Source of the DNA: JAIBJN01 sp035762005
GTDB taxonomy: Bacteria > Actinomycetota > Thermoleophilia > Gaiellales > Gaiellaceae
Direction: 5' to 3'
Assembly: GCA_035762005.1 (NCBI GenBank)
Contig: DASTQA010000073.1
Coordinates: forward strand, 1 to 22,779
DNA length: 22,779 bases
Made by a program: the position numbers and the translations under genes. The notes under the pieces were generated by a model, which made no database searches, was not told the origin of the DNA, and saw only the letters and a program-made list of their open reading frames with translations. Shown piece by piece: positions 19,162-22,779 of this stretch; positions within the stretch are counted from its first letter, which is position 1; every line of letters begins with the position of its first letter.

Positions 19162-20652
19162 ATGGCGACTGCAGCGACGGAGACGGCGAAGAACTACATC
19201 GGCGGCAGCTGGGTCGAGGCCACCGGCGACGACACGTTCGAGACGACGAACCCCGCGAGCGGCGAGGTCCTCGGGACGTTCCCGCGCTCGTCGACCGAGG
19301 ACGTCAACCGGGCCGTCGAGGCCGCGAAGGAGGCCTACGAAGGCTGGCGCCTGACTCCGGCGCCGCGCCGTGCGGAGATCCTCTTCCGCGTCGCGCAGCG
19401 GTTCCACGACCGCAAGGAGGAGCTGACCGAGCTCATGGTGCGGGAGATGGGGAAGGTGCGCGCCGAGGCCGGCGGGGACGTGCAGGAGGCGATCGACATG
19501 ACCTTCTACATGGCCGGCGAGGGCCGCCGCCTCTTCGGCCAGACGACGCCGTCCGAGATGCCGGACAAGTTCCAGATGAGCGTCCGTCTGCCGGTAGGGG
19601 TCGTCGGCGCGATCACGCCGTGGAACTTCCCCATCGCGATCCCGAGCTGGAAGATCGCCCCCGCGCTCGTGTGCGGCGACACCGTCGTCTTCAAGCCCGC
19701 GCGGGACACGCCGCTCCTGGGCCAGCGCTTCGTGGAGATCTTCGAGGAGGCCGGGCTGCCGCCGGGCGTCCTCAACATCGTCCACGGCGGCGGCGAGTCC
19801 GTGGGCGAGCGCCTCGTCAAGCACCCTGACGTGCCGCTCATCTCGCTCACGGGCTCGCGCGAGGTGGGGATCAAGACGGCCGAGAACGGCGCGCCGCTCC
19901 TCAAGCACATCCACCTCGAGCTAGGCGGCAAGAACGCGATCATCGTCATGGACGACGCGGACGTCGACCTCGCCGTCGAGGGGATCCTCTGGTCGGCGTT
20001 CGGGACGTCCGGCCAGCGTTGCACGGCCGCGAGCCGGGTGATCGCGAGCGGGAAGGTCTACGACGCCCTCCAGTCCCGGCTCGTCGAGCAGACCGAGGGG
20101 CTGCGGCTCGGCGACGGTCTCGAAGAGGACACCGACGTCGGGCCGGTCGTCAACCGCGCCGCGCTCGAGAAGATCCACTCCTACACCGAGATCGGCCTCG
20201 ACGAGGGCGCGAAGCTCCTGACCGGCGGAGAGGTCGCGACCGAGAACGGGCTCGACAGGGGCTCCTTCTACCGGCCGACGATCTTCGCCGACGTCGAGCC
20301 GGGGATGCGAATCGCGCAGGAGGAGATCTTCGGTCCCACGACCGCCCTCATCCGCGCGACGGACGTCGACGAGGCGATCCGGATCGCGAACGGGATCGAG
20401 TTCGGGCTCTCGTCCTCGATCTTCACGCGCGACGTGAACAAGGCCTTCAAGGCCATGCGGGACCTCAACGCGGGCATCACGTACATCAACGCGGGCACGA
20501 CCGGGGCGGAGGTGCATCTCCCGTTCGGCGGGACGAAGGGGACGGGCAACGGTCACCGCGAGGCCGGCCAGGCCGCGCTCGACTTCTACACGGAGTGGAA
20601 GTCGATCTACGTCGACTACTCGGGCAAGCTCCAGCGCGCCCAGATCGACTAG
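19162..20652 (+). CDS. Aldehyde dehydrogenase family protein
   Basis: The 496-residue protein is full length for the ALDH superfamily. It has the oxyanion-hole Asn155 in PWNFP, the general base Glu253 in LELGGKNA and the catalytic Cys287 in SGQRCTAAS. The FGP...F region EEIFGPTTALI and the C-terminal HLPFGGTKGTGNGHREAG also fit. The NAD ribose-binding KPAE is KPAR (178-181), so NADP use is possible. The aldehyde is unknown; the C-terminal WKSIYVDYSGKLQRAQID resembles actinobacterial and archaeal semialdehyde dehydrogenases. The ATG at 19162 is fixed by AAGGAG (19152-19157) at good spacing. A longer open frame upstream is antisense to MaoC. A cupin gene follows after 6 bases. Confidence 0.93.
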   Translation: MATAATETAKNYIGGSWVEATGDDTFETTNPASGEVLGTFPRSSTEDVNRAVEAAKEAYEGWRLTPAPRRAEILFRVAQRFHDRKEELTELMVREMGKVRAEAGGDVQEAIDMTFYMAGEGRRLFGQTTPSEMPDKFQMSVRLPVGVVGAITPWNFPIAIPSWKIAPALVCGDTVVFKPARDTPLLGQRFVEIFEEAGLPPGVLNIVHGGGESVGERLVKHPDVPLISLTGSREVGIKTAENGAPLLKHIHLELGGKNAIIVMDDADVDLAVEGILWSAFGTSGQRCTAASRVIASGKVYDALQSRLVEQTEGLRLGDGLEEDTDVGPVVNRAALEKIHSYTEIGLDEGAKLLTGGEVATENGLDRGSFYRPTIFADVEPGMRIAQEEIFGPTTALIRATDVDEAIRIANGIEFGLSSSIFTRDVNKAFKAMRDLNAGITYINAGTTGAEVHLPFGGTKGTGNGHREAGQAALDFYTEWKSIYVDYSGKLQRAQID

Positions 20653-20658
20653 GCCGGG

Positions 20659-21015
20659 ATGCTCCGGAAGGTCGACCTCGCCGAGAAGCTCGCGAGCTTC
20701 GACGAGATCTTCAGCCCGAGGATCGTCGGGTACTACAACGACGACAAGATCCAGGTCGCGAAGGTGCGCGGCGAGTTCGTCTGGCACGCCCACCCGGAGA
20801 CGGACGACCTGATCCTCGTCCTCGCCGGACGCCTCGTCGTCGAGACGCGGGAAGAGGTCGTCGAGCTGGGACCCGGCGAGCTCGTCGTCGTCCCCCGCGG
20901 CGTCGAGCACCGGACGCGGGCGGAGGAGGAGACGCACACGCTCCTCGTCGAGCGACGCGGCACCCCGAACACGGGGGACGCGGAGGCGACGCCCGCACCC
21001 GAGATCGAGCTCTGA
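20659..21015 (+). CDS. Small cupin domain protein
   Basis: The 118-residue single-domain cupin has KLASFDEIFSPRIVGYYNDD at its start. Motif 1 is GEFVWHAHPETDDLILVLAG, with His43 and His45 and Asp50 in the usual Glu position. Motif 2 is GELVVVPRGVEHRT, with His84. A divalent metal is probably bound. I recall this compact cupin type as common in Actinobacteria; the substrate is not known. It starts 6 bases after the aldehyde dehydrogenase stop, so both are made from one transcript. The Glu-rich tail (last 18 residues) is likely disordered. Confidence 0.85.
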   Translation: MLRKVDLAEKLASFDEIFSPRIVGYYNDDKIQVAKVRGEFVWHAHPETDDLILVLAGRLVVETREEVVELGPGELVVVPRGVEHRTRAEEETHTLLVERRGTPNTGDAEATPAPEIEL

Positions 21016-21072
21016 CCTGGGGCACGCCGGCCCACCACCCGCTTCCAGCGTCCTCACGCAAGACGCGCGGGT

Positions 21073-21089
21073 GGCGCGCTCTGCGCGCC
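21073..21089 (+). terminator. Short GC hairpin after cupin gene
   Basis: A perfect 7-bp stem (GGCGCGC at 21073-21079, GCGCGCC at 21083-21089) with a 3-base loop lies 58 bases past the cupin stop. It has no T tract and could be only a chance GC repeat. The rest of 21016-21143 shows nothing I can name. Confidence 0.35.
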
Positions 21090-21143
21090 GGAAGCGTGCC
21101 GGAACAGCGATGAGGCCGTGAAGCTCCCCGGAACGGTGACGGC

Positions 21144-21476
21144 ATGAACGAGCTCGCCCGCCGGAAGCTCGTCGTCTTCGTCCCCGCGGAGGCGCTCGAC
21201 CGCGTGCGCGAGGCGCTCTTCGCGGCCGGAGCGGGGCGCATCGGCGAGTACGAGCGCTGCTCCTGGTACACGGAGGGAACGGGCACCTTCCTCGGGGGCG
21301 AGGGCTCCTCACCCGTCGTCGGCGAGCGCGGCCAGGAGGAGCGGGTGCCCGAGCTCCGCCTCGAGACCGTCTACCCGACCGACCGGGAGGCCGAGGTCGT
21401 GGGCGCGCTCCGCGCGGCGCACCCGTACGAGGAGCCGGCCTTCGACCTCTACCCGCTCGCGGAGCCGCCCGCGTGA
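21144..21476 (+). CDS. NIF3/YqfO-type domain protein (stand-alone)
   Basis: The 110-residue protein begins with RRKLVVFVPAEALDRVREAL. It contains the family block GRIGEYERCSWYTEGTGTF, then RLETVYPTDREAEVVGALRA, and ends AHPYEEPAFDLYPLAEPP. This corresponds to the inserted CutA-like domain of larger NIF3/YbgI (DUF34) proteins, here as a separate gene. NIF3-type proteins are proposed metal-binding or GTP cyclohydrolase-related proteins with no firm role. The ATG at 21144 begins the domain directly. It overlaps the RNase HI gene as GTGA at 21473-21476, showing translational coupling. Confidence 0.85.
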   Translation: MNELARRKLVVFVPAEALDRVREALFAAGAGRIGEYERCSWYTEGTGTFLGGEGSSPVVGERGQEERVPELRLETVYPTDREAEVVGALRAAHPYEEPAFDLYPLAEPPA

Positions 21477-21877
21477 GGGCGCGTCTCTTCACCGACGGGG
21501 GCGCACGCGGCAACCCGGGCCCGGCCGCGGCCGCCTACGTCCTCGAGGCCGAGGACGGAACGGTGCTCGCGGCGGTGGGCGAGGCGATCGGCGTCGCCAC
21601 GAACAACGTCGCCGAGTACCGCGCCCTCGTCGCCGGCCTCGCCCGCGCGAGCGAGCTCGGCGTGGACGAGCTCGACGTGGTCTCGGATTCCGAGCTCGTC
21701 GTCAAGCAGATGCGCGGCGAGTACAAGGTGAAGAACGCGGCGCTCCGGGACCTCTCGCTCGAGGCGGCCCGGCTCGCGCGCCGGCTCGACCGCGTCACGT
21801 ACACGGCCGTGCGGCGCGAGCACAACGAGCTCGCCGACCGCCTCGTCAACGAGGCGCTCGATGCGGCTGAGGGATGA
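21473..21877 (+). CDS. Ribonuclease HI family protein
   Basis: The 134-residue protein has all four metal-binding acidic residues in the normal order: Asp8 in TDGGARGNPGP, Glu48 in NNVAEYRAL, Asp72 in SDSELVVKQM and Asp122 in NELADRLVN. The type is the short actinobacterial/archaeal RNase HI with KVKNAALRDL in place of the basic protrusion. It cleaves the RNA strand of RNA-DNA hybrids. The GTG start lies in the stop codon of the NIF3-type gene. It is followed by a 6-bp hairpin and tRNA-Gly. Confidence 0.93.
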   Translation: MRARLFTDGGARGNPGPAAAAYVLEAEDGTVLAAVGEAIGVATNNVAEYRALVAGLARASELGVDELDVVSDSELVVKQMRGEYKVKNAALRDLSLEAARLARRLDRVTYTAVRREHNELADRLVNEALDAAEG

Positions 21878-21900
21878 GCGTTGCCGAACCCCGGCCCGCT

Positions 21901-21915
21901 GTCCCGGCGCGGGAC
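21901..21915 (+). terminator. Small hairpin between RNase HI and tRNA-Gly
   Basis: GTCCCG (21901-21906) and CGGGAC (21910-21915) form a 6-bp stem with a 3-base loop. It falls where the -35 of the tRNA-Gly promoter would lie, so it may serve either as a weak terminator or as promoter-region structure. Confidence 0.3.
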
Positions 21916-21924
21916 CGCCGCGGC

Positions 21925-21930
21925 TATAAT
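21925..21930 (+). promoter_or_regulatory. -10 element of tRNA-Gly (perfect TATAAT)
   Basis: An exact TATAAT ends 11 bases before the tRNA 5' end. The region at the -35 position (near 21902-21907) is TCCCGG and does not match consensus. Confidence 0.75.
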
Positions 21931-21941
21931 GGCCCCTGCAC

Positions 21942-22015
21942 GCGGATGTAGCTCAGTTGGCTAGAGCGTCTGCTTGCCATGCAGAAGGTCGTGGGTTCGA
22001 GTCCCATCATCCGCT
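21942..22015 (+). tRNA. tRNA-Gly (anticodon GCC)
   Basis: A 74-base cloverleaf is complete. The acceptor GCGGATG pairs with CATCCGC, the D arm is GCTC...GAGC, and the anticodon stem TCTGC/GCAGA holds loop TTGCCAT (anticodon GCC). The T arm GTGGG TTCGAGT CCCAT has one G-T pair. The discriminator is T, as in most bacterial tRNA-Gly. CCA is not encoded. Confidence 0.97.
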
Positions 22016-22024
22016 CCTCAGGAA

Positions 22025-22045
22025 AGCCCCGCAAATCGGCGGGCT
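22025..22045 (+). terminator. Imperfect hairpin after tRNA-Gly
   Basis: AGCCCCGC (22025-22032) pairs with GCGGGCT (22039-22045) with one bulged C and a 6-base loop. CTGTCGTCT follows, a moderate T content for a weak terminator. Confidence 0.5.
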
Positions 22046-22074
22046 CTGTCGTCTAAGGAGGCACCGCCGAGGGG

Positions 22075-22098
22075 GGCTGGGTCAGCGGCTGGGTCAGC
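22075..22098. repeat. Two exact tandem copies of a 12-bp unit
   Basis: The unit GGCTGGGTCAGC occurs at 22075-22086 and again at 22087-22098 with no spacer. It lies 60 bases after tRNA-Gly and 24 bases before the next start codon. It could be a protein-binding repeat, part of an integration site, or a remnant of an element. Confidence 0.8.
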
Positions 22099-22108
22099 AT
22101 TGATGCGG

Positions 22109-22114
22109 CAGACT
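22109..22114 (+). promoter_or_regulatory. Possible -10 element of the gene at 22122
   Basis: CAGACT ends 7 bases before GTG 22122, in the leaderless layout. It matches the consensus at only three positions, so this is a weak call. Confidence 0.3.
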
Positions 22115-22121
22115 GCGGGCC

Positions 22122-22769
22122 GTGCCCGATGCGGCGAGCTACTACGCCCGGCGAAGCGCCCGAGACCCCGACTGGCGCCAGGCGCAGCTGGCAGCCGCCG
22201 CCGAGCGCGAAGCCCGCCGCCGCCAAAGCGACCCCGAGCGCGTCCGCGAGCTCGACCGCCTCGCCGCCCGACGCACGCGGAGGAGGCAGACCGCTCGCGG
22301 GCTCACCTTCGCCCAGCTGCTCGCCGCGATCGGAGGCGACCGCGCAACCCTCGTCGCCGTTCTCAACTCCGAGCGAGCCGCCGGGCGCGTCCGCTACGCC
22401 GCCTCCTCCCGCCGCTACGAGCTCGTCCCCCAAGCGTTCGAGGCGGGCGCCGTCGCCGCCTTCGCCGCGCTCAGCCCGCCCGAGCCGAACGGCCGCCCGT
22501 CGGGCGGCGACCGGCCGGGACCGCTCGCCCCGCGGAGTGAACTGTTCTTAGAGGCGATCAATGCCGCTGAGGACCGGGGCGAGATTCCCGAGGGCGACTA
22601 CCTCTACGCCGATGTCATCGTCGCGATGAGCGAACAGGCGCAATCCCTTCCCTCGAGTGTATTCGACGGGCTGCGCGATTCGCGGTGGGAATTTGATCCC
22701 GAGACCGGTGCCTACGTGCGCGTCAGGCCCCAGGGCACGACAAGCGCCGGGAGGTCGTCGCCCCGGTAG
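22122..22769 (+). CDS. Hypothetical protein, possible winged-helix segment
   Basis: The protein has 215 residues. Residues 1-58 are highly charged and helical (YYARRSARDPDWRQAQLAAA, then repeated Arg/Glu/Ala), as in coiled or nucleic-acid-binding tails. Residues 60-105 read LTFAQLLAAIGGDRATLVAV then LNSERAAGRVRY and SSRRYELV. This resembles a small winged helix: helix, helix, then a two-stranded wing. A Pro/Gly-rich linker follows. A second part (about 138-200) has LFLEAINAAEDRGEIPEGDY and SRWEFDPETGAYVRVR. Base composition becomes less GC-rich after about 22540. No family is recognised. Its place just after a tRNA hints at an accessory region, but an ordinary lineage-specific gene is equally possible. 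Confidence 0.6.
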   Translation: MPDAASYYARRSARDPDWRQAQLAAAAEREARRRQSDPERVRELDRLAARRTRRRQTARGLTFAQLLAAIGGDRATLVAVLNSERAAGRVRYAASSRRYELVPQAFEAGAVAAFAALSPPEPNGRPSGGDRPGPLAPRSELFLEAINAAEDRGEIPEGDYLYADVIVAMSEQAQSLPSSVFDGLRDSRWEFDPETGAYVRVRPQGTTSAGRSSPR

Positions 22770-22779
22770 CGATCGAGCC

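Noticed and set aside
22053..22433. A minus-strand open frame crossing the 12-bp repeat
   Set aside because: It is antisense to the better supported gene at 22122 and has no start signal or domain; it is not an integrase.
1..22779. CRISPR array, rRNA genes, insertion-sequence ends
   Set aside because: No regularly spaced repeats, rRNA-like segments or transposase-like frames were found on either strand.

Overview
The window is a 22.8 kb, very GC-rich (about 70% or more), gene-dense stretch of a bacterial chromosome. It most likely comes from a high-GC actinobacterium of the Thermoleophilia type (Gaiellales or Solirubrobacterales-like), possibly a metagenome contig. This rests on the GC-rich codon usage, many GTG starts, -10 hexamers placed 6-8 bases before start codons (leaderless transcripts), a FliA/WhiG-family sigma factor beside an EF-G2-like GTPase, and actinobacterial families such as Holin-X and DUF3618. 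There are no rRNA genes, no CRISPR array, no insertion sequence and no identifiable integrase.

Layout. Bases 1-1140 hold the end of a DUF58 gene, a small membrane gene coupled to it, and a universal stress protein gene broken by frameshifts. tRNA-Thr(GGT) follows on the minus strand with a strong terminator. Bases 1318-2664 hold small envelope or stress proteins (Holin-X-like, DUF3618-like, BON domain) and an overlooked 31-residue secreted-type peptide. Bases 2661-4511 (minus) encode a membrane GGDEF/HD-GYP cyclic-di-GMP enzyme whose promoter carries a palindrome in its spacer. Bases 4627-7665 hold small enzymes: a VOC protein, a cupin, an NTF2-like protein, an EEP-family hydrolase and a DUF4396 membrane protein. 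Bases 7680-9425 hold short conserved or exported proteins of unknown role.

Bases 9407-12583 are a glycosyltransferase locus. On the minus strand a GT2 enzyme is followed by a split Alg14/Alg13-type (PssD/PssE-like) pair; a second GT2 enzyme diverges on the plus strand. Bases 12615-13247 hold a 40-residue zinc-ribbon gene preceded by a sigma-28-like promoter motif, tRNA-Trp(CCA), and a 54-residue membrane protein. Bases 13297-17567 run in one direction: the FliA/WhiG-family sigma factor, an EF-G-like GTPase with degenerate G motifs, a zinc-finger protein overlapping it, an 84-residue protein and an ICMT-like methyltransferase.

Bases 17564-21015 hold an MFS transporter and a MaoC-like hydratase (minus), divergent from an aldehyde dehydrogenase and a cupin (plus). 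Bases 21144-21877 encode a NIF3-type domain protein and RNase HI, translationally coupled. tRNA-Gly(GCC) with a perfect TATAAT follows. After it come a 12-bp tandem repeat and a gene of unknown function with a possible winged-helix segment, which may mark the edge of an accessory region.

No wholly new multi-gene system can be proven from sequence alone. The best leads are the degenerate EF-G-like GTPase with its coupled zinc-finger partner, the tiny zinc-ribbon gene under a sigma-28-like promoter next to the matching sigma-factor class, the overlapping divergent -10 elements, and several short genes that standard ORF length limits miss.
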